Source of the DNA: DATARH01 sp036268425
GTDB lineage: Bacteria > Pseudomonadota > Alphaproteobacteria > ATCC43930 > CGMCC-115725
DNA length: 64,000 nt
Reading direction: 5' to 3'
NCBI GenBank assembly: GCA_036268425.1
Contig: DATAUE010000138.1
Span: 62,001-126,000 of the forward strand
Shown here: positions 56,080-64,000 of the stretch, piece by piece
Layout: each line of letters starts with the position of its first letter
Position numbering within the stretch: the first letter of the stretch is position 1
Program-made: the position numbers and the translations under genes
Notes under the pieces: generated by a model
Database searches by the model: none
The model's input: the letters and a program-made list of their open reading frames with translations, nothing else
Told to the model about the DNA's origin: nothing

Positions 56080-57204
56080 ATGCCTTACATATATGATCTG
56101 CCCGATTGGCCTAAATTCCATTGGGACCAAATGGCGCTCGCCGAACCGCTGGCTGCATTACGCCATCGGCAGGGGCGGCTGGTCGGCAGGATGGAAGCGC
56201 TGGGCTTCCGGCTGCGCAGCGAGGCGGTGCTGCAAACCCTCACGGACGACGTTCTTAAATCGAGCGAGATCGAAGGCGAAAAGCTCGATCACGATCAGGT
56301 GCGGTCCTCGATTGCGCGCCGGCTCGGCATGGATATCGGTGGCCTAACGCCCGCTGACCGCAGCGTCGAAGGCGTCGTCGAGATGATGCTCGACGCCACC
56401 CAAAAATACGATCAACCGCTGACTAAAGAGCGCTTGTTCGGCTGGCATGCCGCGATGTTCCCGACCGGGCGCAGCGGCTTGAGCAAAATCATTGTAGGCG
56501 CATGGCGCGACGACAAAGGGGGCCCGATGCAAGTCGTCTCCGGCCCGACGGGCCGGGAGCGCGTGCATTACGAAGCGCCGCCTGCAAAACGCCTCGACCG
56601 TGAGATGAAGGCCTTTCTTGCATGGCTGGATCGGAATGCATCCATCGATGCGGTTCTCAAGGCCGCCATCGCACACCTGTGGTTCGTGACCATCCATCCT
56701 TTTGAGGATGGCAACGGGCGCATCGCTCGCGCCATCGCCGATATGGCGCTCGCGCGCTCGGAGCAGACAGGGCAGCGCTTTTACAGCATGTCCGCTCAAA
56801 TCCGACAGGAACGAAAAACCTACTACGAACTTCTGGAAGCAACGCAGAAGCAGGACGATCTCGATATTACTTCTTGGTTGGAATGGTTTTTTTGCTGTCT
56901 CGGACGTGCTTTCGACCGCTCCGAGGAAGTGCTCGCCAAAGTATTTCATAAAGCGCGCTTTTGGGAAACGCATGCTGAAGAGTCATTTAATGCGCGACAA
57001 CGCCATATGCTCAATCGTTTGCTGAATGGCTTTGAAGGAAAGCTGACTTCTTCCAAATGGGCCAAACTGGAAAAATGCTCACAAGACACGGCATCACGCG
57101 ATATTGACGATCTGATCAAACGCGGGGTTCTAGTCCGGGACCCCGGCGGCGGACGTAGCACCAGCTATTCATTGACGGAGCTAATCCAACACGAACAAGA
57201 GTAA
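56080..57204 (+). CDS. Fic/DOC family protein with DUF4172 and C-terminal winged helix
   Basis: A 374-aa predicted AMP-transferase. The N-terminal DUF4172-like part contains the class II inhibitory motif S61-x3-E65-G66 (SSEIEGE), which blocks ATP binding until relieved. The catalytic motif HPFEDGNGRIAR starts at His206, with all key residues present. The C-terminus (from about 310) looks like a winged helix (SKWAKLEKCSQDTASRDIDDLIKRGVL) that can bind DNA. Fic proteins AMPylate host proteins and often behave as toxins. This self-inhibited type needs no separate antitoxin. Its stop is one base from the stop of the gene on the other strand. Confidence 0.95.
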   Translation: MPYIYDLPDWPKFHWDQMALAEPLAALRHRQGRLVGRMEALGFRLRSEAVLQTLTDDVLKSSEIEGEKLDHDQVRSSIARRLGMDIGGLTPADRSVEGVVEMMLDATQKYDQPLTKERLFGWHAAMFPTGRSGLSKIIVGAWRDDKGGPMQVVSGPTGRERVHYEAPPAKRLDREMKAFLAWLDRNASIDAVLKAAIAHLWFVTIHPFEDGNGRIARAIADMALARSEQTGQRFYSMSAQIRQERKTYYELLEATQKQDDLDITSWLEWFFCCLGRAFDRSEEVLAKVFHKARFWETHAEESFNARQRHMLNRLLNGFEGKLTSSKWAKLEKCSQDTASRDIDDLIKRGVLVRDPGGGRSTSYSLTELIQHEQE

Positions 57205-57205
57205 A

Positions 57206-57454
57206 TCATTTCAGGTTCCGGATCCGCAGCGCCTCGCGGATGATGGCGCGGCCACGTCGCCGCGCTTCGACATTCGGTCCCGACATGGGCGCAATGGGAG
57301 GCCGCAACCTAAGCTCGCCGAGTGCGCCGAGCACCTGGAGGTAATTCTCGAAGCCGTGTTCACGCAAGGCGTGCCAACTGATCTCACCGGCGGCGTATTG
57401 CCGGATCAGCGTTCCCTTCTCCGATTGGACAACTCCCTTCGTATCGTCAGGCAT
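57206..57454 (-). CDS. Small antitoxin-like protein, apparently orphan
   Basis: An 82-aa protein with LIRQYAAGEISWHALREHGF, LGALGELRLRPPIAP and ARRRGRAIIREALR. The pattern recalls small antitoxins found upstream of PIN-type toxins, though I cannot name the family securely. GGAG precedes the ATG. No toxin gene follows: downstream is the convergent fic gene. It may have lost its toxin or act alone. Confidence 0.6.
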   Translation of the reverse strand: MPDDTKGVVQSEKGTLIRQYAAGEISWHALREHGFENYLQVLGALGELRLRPPIAPMSGPNVEARRRGRAIIREALRIRNLK

Positions 57455-57554
57455 TTTAAATCTCCAATACTGATCCGTATAATATCAATTATGGTCGATT
57501 GGCGACTGGCAAATGCCAGAGGTAAATGGCTGTTTCCTTGTTTGTTGGATGATC

Positions 57555-58472
57555 TCACTGGCGGGCGGCAGACTGATACCCCAAATCCTCCCGAGCGAGC
57601 CGCAGCAGGCCACTCAGGCTATAGGCAACGCCATAACGGCGCCGAACCGTCGACCACAACGTGGTCCGAGACATATGGGGCTCCGCTTTGATAAGTTCGG
57701 CCAGCTCTTGCTTTTGATCGGTCGTCAATTTTGAAGCGTTGGCGAAACCCGCTTCCCGTTTCCGGTCGGCGCGCAATCCTTCGAACCCGCTGTCGCGAAA
57801 AATCTTTAGCCAGCGCCGAACCGTCACCGGCGCGAGGCCAATGCGTGTGCCCGCATCGTGCGAGCTTCTGCCTTCGGCAAGAAGTGCCAAAGCCTCGATT
57901 ACCCTGGAGATGCGGTGGTTCTCCGGGCGCGAGGCAAGAACCCGTAAGCCCGCAGCATCTGCGATCAGCAATGGCTCACGCGGCGTCCTTTGAAAAGCGA
58001 CCAGCGCATCCGCGCCGCCCAGTCGCAGCGTGCGCATCCATAGCCTTACCGTCTGGGGGCACACCGCGACATCTTGCGCAACAGCAACCAGATCTTCGCC
58101 GGCGAGGATGCGATCAACAACGGTCAAACGGCGATTCTCAATCGGCCCTTGGATCGTCTGCAGCAGACGTTGTATCTCGGTGCGCAACCGTGAGGCTTCG
58201 GTTTCCGGCATCGGCGCTCGTTTGCGTCCGGGTTTCCAGTCCTTATCGGAAAAAAACAATGTCAGCGCTCTCCAGCCTGAGCGTTCGGCAATGGCGATCC
58301 AGCGCCGAATGGAATAAGCATGGCTTTGGTTCCCGGCGATATCCTCAACTGAATGACCGACGAGTATCCGGTATACCGCCTCTAGCCGCCGACGAGCCCA
58401 TACACGCTCTTCACGGCGAAGCGTTTCTTTAAGCGCGGCACGCTCGCCGCTGGAAATAACAATTCTGGACAT
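57555..58472 (-). CDS. Transposase-derived protein with tandem helix-turn-helix domains
   Basis: A 305-aa protein built of at least two or three HTH units of the IS630 N-terminal kind: ERVWARRRLEAVYRILVGHSVEDIAG..., VVDRILAGEDLVAVAQDVAVCPQTVRLWMR, and ALALLAEGRSSHDAGTRIGLAPVTVRRWLKIF. It ends in the linker-like YGVAYSLSGLLRLAREDLGY. The DDE catalytic domain that should follow is absent, so it cannot transpose. It may be a truncated transposase or a domesticated DNA-binding protein. A TTG 24 bp upstream is an alternative start. No terminal inverted repeats were identified. Confidence 0.7.
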   Translation of the reverse strand: MSRIVISSGERAALKETLRREERVWARRRLEAVYRILVGHSVEDIAGNQSHAYSIRRWIAIAERSGWRALTLFFSDKDWKPGRKRAPMPETEASRLRTEIQRLLQTIQGPIENRRLTVVDRILAGEDLVAVAQDVAVCPQTVRLWMRTLRLGGADALVAFQRTPREPLLIADAAGLRVLASRPENHRISRVIEALALLAEGRSSHDAGTRIGLAPVTVRRWLKIFRDSGFEGLRADRKREAGFANASKLTTDQKQELAELIKAEPHMSRTTLWSTVRRRYGVAYSLSGLLRLAREDLGYQSAARQ

Positions 58473-58645
58473 GGAGAACCGCGTTCGTGATGGCAATAAT
58501 TGCTATATTGATTAGATCAATTTTCGGTTAATGTTTTTGTTTGTTATCATTTCGTTTACCAAGCAGCGTTGTGAAATTCGTGAATTCAGGAACTGTTTAA
58601 TGTTCTGCCATACCATGCACCGAAGCATTTCAATTAAGGTCATGC

Positions 58646-60712
58646 ATGGATCAGGATATATTGAATTCACCGGGAGGCGATATTAGCAGCCGCGAAAATT
58701 CCGCGCCTGCGGCGGCTATCGCCGCCGCGCCGCTTCTGCTAGCAGAAGCGGCCTTCTCTTTAAAAGATATTGCAGAGCATAGCGCGGCAGATGTTGCGCC
58801 GATTGATAACGCCGCCGTGCTGGAGCGCCTCACCACGCTGGCAGCCGGATTTGACGGTGACGAGGCATCCGGCGTGGCGCGGGCGCTGCTTCAGGTTCCG
58901 GCGGATTTGCACCAGCCGCTGCGCGACATCTTCGAAACTGCCATGCGCCATGTGAGCGGTCAGAAAAACATACCGCTCACCCCCGAGCTTCAAGCCAGCC
59001 TAATCGACGCCATCATTCAGTGTCTTCAGCCTGACAAGCTATGCGGCATCGTGCGGGCGGAACACCGTCCTATACGCCTGATGATCGATCTGATCGACTA
59101 CACGCTCGACATCATTGCCGCGATGCAGGTGATGAGAACGCTGTGGCAATTGCGCGGCTTTGAAGACCTCGATCTCTACAGCTTCTGGAAGCCCGCCGAG
59201 ACATGGGTGCAGGGCCGCGCCGCGAACGACATTGGCCGTAACCGCTTCTGGTGGCCCACCGTCCTCAATATGATCGTTGATTATTACCGCCCGCAGGTGC
59301 CGGACCGGCTTTCCGCGCGATATCCGGACAAGCAACTGCCGCGCGCCACGTGGCAACTCGACCGCGCCGCGTTCGACGGGGTGGCGAGGGTCGGCGCGCA
59401 AGCCAAGCCGCCGCAATTTCTGTTGCCACGAATGAGCGGGTGCCCGTGTCTGCCGGGACGCTACATGCCCGATGGCAAAGAGACCACCCGATATCCGAAC
59501 GAGGTTTTCACCGCCTGGTATCGCAACGGACTCGTGCATCGCGACCCGCAGGAGGGCCCGGCTTTTCACTCGATCGAGCCGAACCGGGAAGTCACGAAGT
59601 ACATGGTGGACGGGCAACCGCATCGCGATCCTGATGAGGGCCCCGCATGGATTGACACCAATCGCGACGGCTTGCAGATCGAAGAATTCTACTGGTATGG
59701 CCAGCTTCATCGGCCTGCCGAACACGGCCCAGCGCTGCTGCACAAGGAACGCGGCGGGAACATCATCAAAGAAGTCTACTGCGAACACGGCCAGCGTCAC
59801 CGCGATCCCAAGGCAGGTCCGGCACTGCTCGCGCGCGAGAACGGGCAGCAAACGGAAGAATACAGCGTGCAGGGCGCCTTGCATCGGGAGGTGGAGGACG
59901 GTCCCGCAGCGACGGTGCTCGATTTGAACACGGGCGCGCTGATTTTAGAAACCTACAACATGAATGGCGAATATCACCGGATCGGCGGCCCGGCCATCAT
60001 CGCGACCAATCGCGAGGGCCAAGGGATACGCTCGGAGGAGTATTTTGAGCACGGCCAGCGGCATCGCCCGTCGTCCGAAGGCCCGGCAATCTGGTGTACA
60101 GATTCCTCGGGAAATATCGTGCAGGAATCCTATCACGAGCACGGCAAGTGTCACCGCGACCCGGCACAAGGACCGGCATGGGCCGGTATTCAGGATGGCG
60201 AGCACATTGAAGCGTATATGGTCCATGGCGAGCATCATCGGCCCGAGAATGATGGCCCCGCCGTGACGCATCGGGATCCTGAAACGGACCGTGTGACACG
60301 ACAGGAATACGCTCACGATGGAGAATACCATCGGGTCGGCGGGCCCGCCTTTATCGAATATCAGCCGGATGGTTCGCCATCTTTGGAAAGCTGGTACCGG
60401 CATGGCATTCGCCATCGTGATCCGCTGGATGGTCCAGCGCTGATCTGGAACAGCGACATATCCGGCGAGACCTACGAAGAGTTTTTTGAGGGCGGCATGA
60501 TTCATCGCGAGCCCACCCAAGGACCAGCAGATATTAGACGTGACAATAACGGCGTTGTAATCCGCGAACGATATCTGGTTGCAGGCGAGTTACATCGTCC
60601 TGACGGGCCCGCAATTGTCCACCGCAATCCAGAAACTGGTGTTATCGAGCACACCGAATATTGGCTTCACGGCAAGACGGTTGATGCTCCCCCGGTGGAG
60701 GAAATTCCGTGA
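58646..60712 (+). CDS. Large protein with 13 HRxxxGPA repeats
   Basis: A 688-aa protein. Residues 1-290 are unassigned. From about 295 to 680 it carries thirteen repeats of about 28-32 residues with the core HRDPxxGPA, preceded by a Y/W-x-x-G-x-L/Q pattern (e.g. GLVHRDPQEGPA, GQLHRPAEHGPA, GEYHRIGGPA, GELHRPDGPA). They recall MORN-like beta-hairpin repeats that occur in phage, Legionella-type and Chlamydia-type proteins. There is no signal peptide. AAGG lies ahead of the ATG. The next gene overlaps its stop (TGATG), so the two proteins are probably partners, perhaps a secreted or surface effector with its chaperone or immunity protein (inference). Confidence 0.75.
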   Translation: MDQDILNSPGGDISSRENSAPAAAIAAAPLLLAEAAFSLKDIAEHSAADVAPIDNAAVLERLTTLAAGFDGDEASGVARALLQVPADLHQPLRDIFETAMRHVSGQKNIPLTPELQASLIDAIIQCLQPDKLCGIVRAEHRPIRLMIDLIDYTLDIIAAMQVMRTLWQLRGFEDLDLYSFWKPAETWVQGRAANDIGRNRFWWPTVLNMIVDYYRPQVPDRLSARYPDKQLPRATWQLDRAAFDGVARVGAQAKPPQFLLPRMSGCPCLPGRYMPDGKETTRYPNEVFTAWYRNGLVHRDPQEGPAFHSIEPNREVTKYMVDGQPHRDPDEGPAWIDTNRDGLQIEEFYWYGQLHRPAEHGPALLHKERGGNIIKEVYCEHGQRHRDPKAGPALLARENGQQTEEYSVQGALHREVEDGPAATVLDLNTGALILETYNMNGEYHRIGGPAIIATNREGQGIRSEEYFEHGQRHRPSSEGPAIWCTDSSGNIVQESYHEHGKCHRDPAQGPAWAGIQDGEHIEAYMVHGEHHRPENDGPAVTHRDPETDRVTRQEYAHDGEYHRVGGPAFIEYQPDGSPSLESWYRHGIRHRDPLDGPALIWNSDISGETYEEFFEGGMIHREPTQGPADIRRDNNGVVIRERYLVAGELHRPDGPAIVHRNPETGVIEHTEYWLHGKTVDAPPVEEIP

Positions 60713-61908
60713 TGGCGAGCGACACATCCAATCATAACAAGCCGCCGTTCGCGGGCTTACCGGCAAGCGGAAGCAATGCGTCCGCCGGTAATCTCACTCC
60801 CGGTGCAATCACCGATGCGGTGGTGGCGCTCATGCGTGCAGCTAATCCCGGCGCGGAACCGGACACGGCACTCGCCGCGCGCGTTGCGGGCGGCATTCAA
60901 CCGATGCTGGTTTCGGAACTCGCCAAAGGCCGCGCGACGACCGGACAGGAACTTCTCACCGGGCCAGGCTTCGCCAATGTGGTGACGCAGTATCTGGGTT
61001 CGCCAAACAGCGGTTATCTCGACGATGTAAACCGCAAGGCGTTGCTCGCGCAGTTGCAGCGCGCAAATGTAAGCAGCAGCGACAGTGTGGCTCTCTCTGC
61101 CGCATTGGGTGGCTTGGTGCCGCTACAGGCAAGCCAGCGCAGCGGCAGCAGCTTCAGCGCGGGCAGCACCGACAGTGGAAAACGCTTCGATGCGCTGAGC
61201 TTGGCGAGCATTCAGACCGAGGTGGAATATCGCAGCGCACCGGCCACGGCGGAGCTGGTCGGGGCGGGCGTCAGTTTCCAGACGTTTCAAACGCTGCGCG
61301 CCGACGGCTTCTCGCCGGGCCAGATGGTGTCGGCGGTCAGGTTTACGAAAAGCATCGGCCTCGAACCCAATCAGAGCGCGGTGCATGTGGCGCACATCCA
61401 GCGCGCGCGCCCCGAAGACGCCAACAGCGCCATGCGCGATACCAGTGCGAACTGGAAAAGCGTTGCCGGGTTGGAGAAGGCATTGGTGGATGCGAAAGCG
61501 CAGGGCGCTCCGCAGGAAAAGATCGACGGGATTCAAAAGCAGTTGCGTGAGATGCATGAATACAGCCGCGACTATGACAAGGGCTATCAAGGAAAGGTTG
61601 AAACCAGCAAGCCGAGTGAGGGGCATCATTACGAAGAGTTCAGCCGTCAGGTGCAGGAGATGGTGAACAAGGGTGCGACGCCCGTGACAGCCACAAGTCA
61701 GATTGAAGGAGAGCTTCGCAGAAATAGAAAATTGGATTCAACTGAACGGAAGGCCCGGCAGGCGGGTGTCGATAGACAAGGCGGGCTCTCAAATGAGGAG
61801 AAAATTAAAAAAATGAAAAGTGTTGTGGCGGAGGCACCCACGCGTCCTGCGGCTGAACAGCCAGCGGGGCAAAGTACTCTCAAGACAGCAAAGCTGGACC
61901 TCGGGTAG
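60712..61908 (+). CDS. Hypothetical protein coupled to the repeat protein
   Basis: A 398-aa Ala/Ser/Gln-rich soluble protein. A low-complexity N-terminus is followed by helical stretches (TDAVVALMRAANPGAEPDTA, FQTFQTLRADGFSPGQMVSAV, KIDGIQKQLREMHEYSRDYD) and a charged C-terminus. No family is recognised. It starts in the stop codon of the repeat protein with a strong GGAGG, indicating coupled translation. It converges tail-to-tail with the small exported protein, with no gap. Confidence 0.65.
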   Translation: MASDTSNHNKPPFAGLPASGSNASAGNLTPGAITDAVVALMRAANPGAEPDTALAARVAGGIQPMLVSELAKGRATTGQELLTGPGFANVVTQYLGSPNSGYLDDVNRKALLAQLQRANVSSSDSVALSAALGGLVPLQASQRSGSSFSAGSTDSGKRFDALSLASIQTEVEYRSAPATAELVGAGVSFQTFQTLRADGFSPGQMVSAVRFTKSIGLEPNQSAVHVAHIQRARPEDANSAMRDTSANWKSVAGLEKALVDAKAQGAPQEKIDGIQKQLREMHEYSRDYDKGYQGKVETSKPSEGHHYEEFSRQVQEMVNKGATPVTATSQIEGELRRNRKLDSTERKARQAGVDRQGGLSNEEKIKKMKSVVAEAPTRPAAEQPAGQSTLKTAKLDLG

Positions 61909-62382
61909 CTATCTTTGCGCCACCACAGCAGGGCGAGCAGCATCTGCTCTCCTCATCGCGATAAGATGCACGCGGAATTCCATGAAAACCTGTTCGTCAG
62001 CTTTCGTCAATAATTTCCAATCTGTATTCAGATCGCAATGATTGGAACTAAACTGGACAAAACTCTCGCCGAGCTCATGACTGATTTTTTTTGCATTTCG
62101 CTCAACAAGTGAGGTGGCTATCGAAATCGCGTCGGAGCATTGTTGCGTGCTCAACTGCGTTGCAGGGTCTGCGTGTGCCGGAGCAGTGACAAGCGCGGTA
62201 TTGGCAAAGAAGGCGGTCAATCCCGCTAAGGTCACACCGACACCGGTTTTACGAATTTTATCGCCGAGGCTCGTCAGAATGCCGCCCATGTTGCGCGCGG
62301 CGTCTTTAAAGCGTGAGGATGACTCTTGCGCGTTCGAAAGACGCGCGTCGAAAGAAGAGGTAATCGCGGCAGAATTTTTCAT
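61909..62382 (-). CDS. Hypothetical membrane-anchored or exported protein
   Basis: A 157-aa protein. Residues 1-45 are polar. A hydrophobic helix GVTLAGLTAFFANTALVTA ends in PAHADPA, like a signal peptide with a long n-region or a membrane anchor. The mature part has two Cys (CSDA..., HCDLNTDW) that could form a disulfide in the periplasm. Family not recognised. It lies tail-to-tail with the coupled pair and divergent from the recombinase gene. Confidence 0.55.
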   Translation of the reverse strand: MKNSAAITSSFDARLSNAQESSSRFKDAARNMGGILTSLGDKIRKTGVGVTLAGLTAFFANTALVTAPAHADPATQLSTQQCSDAISIATSLVERNAKKISHELGESFVQFSSNHCDLNTDWKLLTKADEQVFMEFRVHLIAMRRADAARPAVVAQR

Positions 62383-62402
62383 GTCAGGGCTCTCTTATTC
62401 TT

Positions 62403-62492
62403 GTTATTCCCTAGAATAACCGTAACACATATTTGCCACATATTCACTTTCAATATTAGTTAACGTGCAACACTATTGCTCATATTGTTGCA
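62403..62492. promoter_or_regulatory. Two dyads in the divergent region before the recombinase
   Basis: GTTATTC-CCTA-GAATAAC at 62403-62420 and TGCAACA...TGTTGCA at 62466-62492 lie in an AT-rich 186-bp gap between divergent genes. They are plausible operators for the XRE regulator encoded after the recombinase, or recombinase arm sites. Confidence 0.5.
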
Positions 62493-62568
62493 TCCTCAGA
62501 ATTACTGGGCTATAAACCCTTCCGGAATACATGAACGCTAGCCGCGGGGTGTCCGCAGAGACGACTAA

Positions 62569-63285
62569 ATGCTTGAGAAAATTATGAAATTCCCGGTCTG
62601 CAACCCTATGAGCAATACGGTTTCACGGGCCGCGCGGAATCAGCCGGCCCACGCCGGATCACGCAGCGATGCGGCCAGCCTCTATGCCGTCAGCGGCGGG
62701 CGGAAATACCTCAACCAATCCGAACGCCAGCGCAGCCTCGCCGGGATGGAAGAGCTTCCCAACGAGCAAAAGCTATTCGCGCAAACCCTTGCGTGGACCG
62801 GCGCGCGCGTCAGTGAGGTGCTGGCGCTAACGGCAGCATCTTTTCAGGTAAAGGCGGGGATCGTCGGCATCGTCACCTTGAAGCGCCGCCGCTTCGCTGT
62901 GCGTGAGGTGCCGATCCCGCCCGCGCTGATGGCCGACCTCGATGCGCATTTCGGATTGCGGGCGAGCCGGAACTCGCCACGCATGCTCGACCGCCTCTGG
63001 AATTTCTGCCGCACCACCGCGTGGCGCGTCATCAAGCGGATCATGAAGACGGCAGGGATTTCCGGAAGGCACGCCTGCCCAAAAGCGTTTCGCCACGCCT
63101 TCGGCATCGGCACGCTGCAATCCGGCGTGCCGATGAATTTAACGCAGCGCTGGCTTGGCCATGCCAGTGTCAGAACGACCGCGATCTACGCCGATGCCGC
63201 GGGCCCGGAAGAGATCGCGTTCGCACAGCGGTTTTGGCGGCCGCCGAGTGGGGAGGCGAGGCATGACCAAGTCACCGCGGCATGA
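62569..63285 (+). CDS. Short tyrosine recombinase/integrase
   Basis: A 238-aa protein. The catalytic Arg lies in WTGARVSEVLAL, a Lys in the VTLKRRRF beta hairpin, PKAFRHAFGIG holds the second Arg, WLGHASVRTTAIYAD the His and nucleophile Tyr. The usual His of HxxR is Lys here (K-A-F-R). That occurs in a family of short alphaproteobacterial integrases ending GxEEx(I/A)A..W, so activity is still likely. There is little or no N-terminal arm-binding domain. It overlaps the XRE gene by 23 bp. The start could also be a later ATG (codon 6 or 14). Confidence 0.88.
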   Translation: MLEKIMKFPVCNPMSNTVSRAARNQPAHAGSRSDAASLYAVSGGRKYLNQSERQRSLAGMEELPNEQKLFAQTLAWTGARVSEVLALTAASFQVKAGIVGIVTLKRRRFAVREVPIPPALMADLDAHFGLRASRNSPRMLDRLWNFCRTTAWRVIKRIMKTAGISGRHACPKAFRHAFGIGTLQSGVPMNLTQRWLGHASVRTTAIYADAAGPEEIAFAQRFWRPPSGEARHDQVTAA

Positions 63286-63676
63286 CACGCCGAGAAAGGC
63301 GCGCGCAGCACACCCGATAGATATTCGGGTCGGAGAGCGCATCCGCGCCCGTCGCCTCGCGCTCGGTATGAGCCAGCAAGCACTTGGGAAGTGGCTCGCG
63401 GTCAGCTTTCAACAGATCCAAAAATACGAAGGAGGCGCAAACCGAGTCTGCGCTTCACGCTTGAGCGGACTTGCTGCGGCCCTTCAGGTAGAGCCTTCCT
63501 TCTTTTTCGGAGATGCCGCCGAAGAAGAGGCTCCCACTACGCTCGCGATGGAGCGAGGCACGGCTGACGAACTCACCGAGGCATGGCAACTGCTTCGAAG
63601 CTTCAGCATGGTCAGGGACATGGCCAGCCGCAAAAAGATCGTGGCGCTCGTAAAGGCCATCGCGACGGCACGTTGA
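63263..63676 (+). CDS. XRE-family regulator (Ros-like phage repressor type)
   Basis: A 137-aa protein. The HTH is GERIRARRLALGMSQQALGK followed by SFQQIQKYEGGANRVCASRL, a type frequent in rhizobial and other alphaproteobacterial mobile elements. A C-terminal helix (WQLLRSFSMVRDMASRKKIVALVKAIA) follows. It has GGAGG ahead of the ATG. It probably controls the recombinase and perhaps other island genes. A 23-codon fragment of a relative lies at 55.4 kb. Confidence 0.92.
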   Translation: MTKSPRHDTPRKARAAHPIDIRVGERIRARRLALGMSQQALGKWLAVSFQQIQKYEGGANRVCASRLSGLAAALQVEPSFFFGDAAEEEAPTTLAMERGTADELTEAWQLLRSFSMVRDMASRKKIVALVKAIATAR

Positions 63677-64000
63677 ACGGGCCTCACCGATTTCCGCGGT
63701 GGAGGCCAAAGCAAGAAGACTAGGCTCAAGGCTGGGCATCGTCGCAGTCGCTGCGGAAGCCGCCACTCGCTGAGCTCGTTGCTGTGACCGCCTCGCGCCG
63801 AGAGCGGTCAAAAGAATGCGCATCCCCGTGCTCGATGCGACTCCGCTAGCCACGGCCGAGGAGAGATATCTCACCCAAGCGTGCTCTCGCCCCGACTATG
63901 GCACATCCGCTAGGCAAATTCTGGCGCACAGCACGAGCAGGTGACGGCGTCTTGGCGCGGGGGGTGTCTATGCGATCCAGACCAGTACAGCATGGGTGCA
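63677..64000. other. Right end of window, no gene recognised
   Basis: About 320 bp after the XRE gene. I found no convincing coding sequence, tRNA or copy of the tRNA-Thr 3' end, so the island probably extends beyond the window. Confidence 0.5.

Noticed and set aside
63455..63874. Minus-strand frame at the right edge
   Set aside because: It lies antisense to the XRE gene for most of its length, with Ala/Ser-rich shadow composition.
63677..64000. Right attachment site of the island
   Set aside because: No copy of the tRNA-Thr 3' sequence was found here or elsewhere in the window.

Overview
This 64 kb window reads as the chromosome of a GC-rich alphaproteobacterium. The support is the pairing of carA-carB-greA with a divergent yqeY-dnaG-rpoD cluster, the DUF1476 (ATP synthase zeta inhibitor) protein, the hemD/mitofilin/hemY operon, purC-purS, and an acid-rich RpoD of alphaproteobacterial type. 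A Rhodospirillales-like lineage is plausible, but the order cannot be fixed from this sequence alone.

Layout. Positions 1-6.6 kb: the 5' end of nuoA, tRNA-Asp, two short-chain dehydrogenases, a glutathionyl-hydroquinone reductase, a DUF1328 membrane peptide, a lone Tat-type solute-binding protein, a Ddn-like protein and a radical SAM-like protein. 6.7-10.1 kb: a Hint-domain protein with an AT-rich N-terminal part and a TPR/sulfotransferase. 10.1-20.4 kb: core replication, transcription and pyrimidine genes (rpoD, dnaG, yqeY | carA, carB, greA, DUF1476) with REP-like palindromes between carA and carB. 20.5-29.5 kb: NRDE, purC, purS and a run of small redox enzymes (VOC, ApbA-like, MDR, peroxiredoxin, GST), then a LysR regulator and a YeiH-type exporter. 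29.6-47.1 kb: clpB, a PAS-GGDEF-EAL protein, a catabolic stretch (SDR, CaiB, sulfatase, LLM, GMC, PrpD), thiE and the overlapping hemD-mitofilin-hemY operon.

At 47.17 kb an intact tRNA-Thr(CGT) marks the edge of an accessory island that runs to the end of the window. G+C drops visibly inside it: sampled 60-base lines near 49.5 and 50.6 kb count 24/60 and 29/60, against 36/60 in carB. The island holds (i) a compact nine-gene locus at 48.2-55.1 kb in two convergent operons; (ii) a decayed stretch with an XRE fragment and a diguanylate-cyclase tail; (iii) a Fic protein with its own operator-like repeats, an orphan antitoxin-like gene and a DDE-less transposase-like helix-turn-helix protein; (iv) a 13-repeat protein coupled to an unknown partner; and (v) a short tyrosine recombinase overlapping an XRE regulator.

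The nine-gene locus is the best candidate for an undescribed system. The rightward operon encodes an acyl-carrier-like protein, an XRE regulator, an ImmA/IrrE metallopeptidase, a divergent thymidylate-synthase-like protein and a protein resembling the helical domain of 5-hmdU DNA kinase / base-hypermodification families. The leftward operon encodes a two-domain MazG-like pyrophosphohydrolase, a patatin phospholipase with an inserted membrane hairpin, a 65-aa basic protein and a holo-ACP synthase. The composition suggests modified-nucleotide or DNA hypermodification chemistry with a phosphopantetheine carrier, under repressor/peptidase control and with a membrane-lipid effector. That reading is inference. 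All family calls were made by eye, without database searches.
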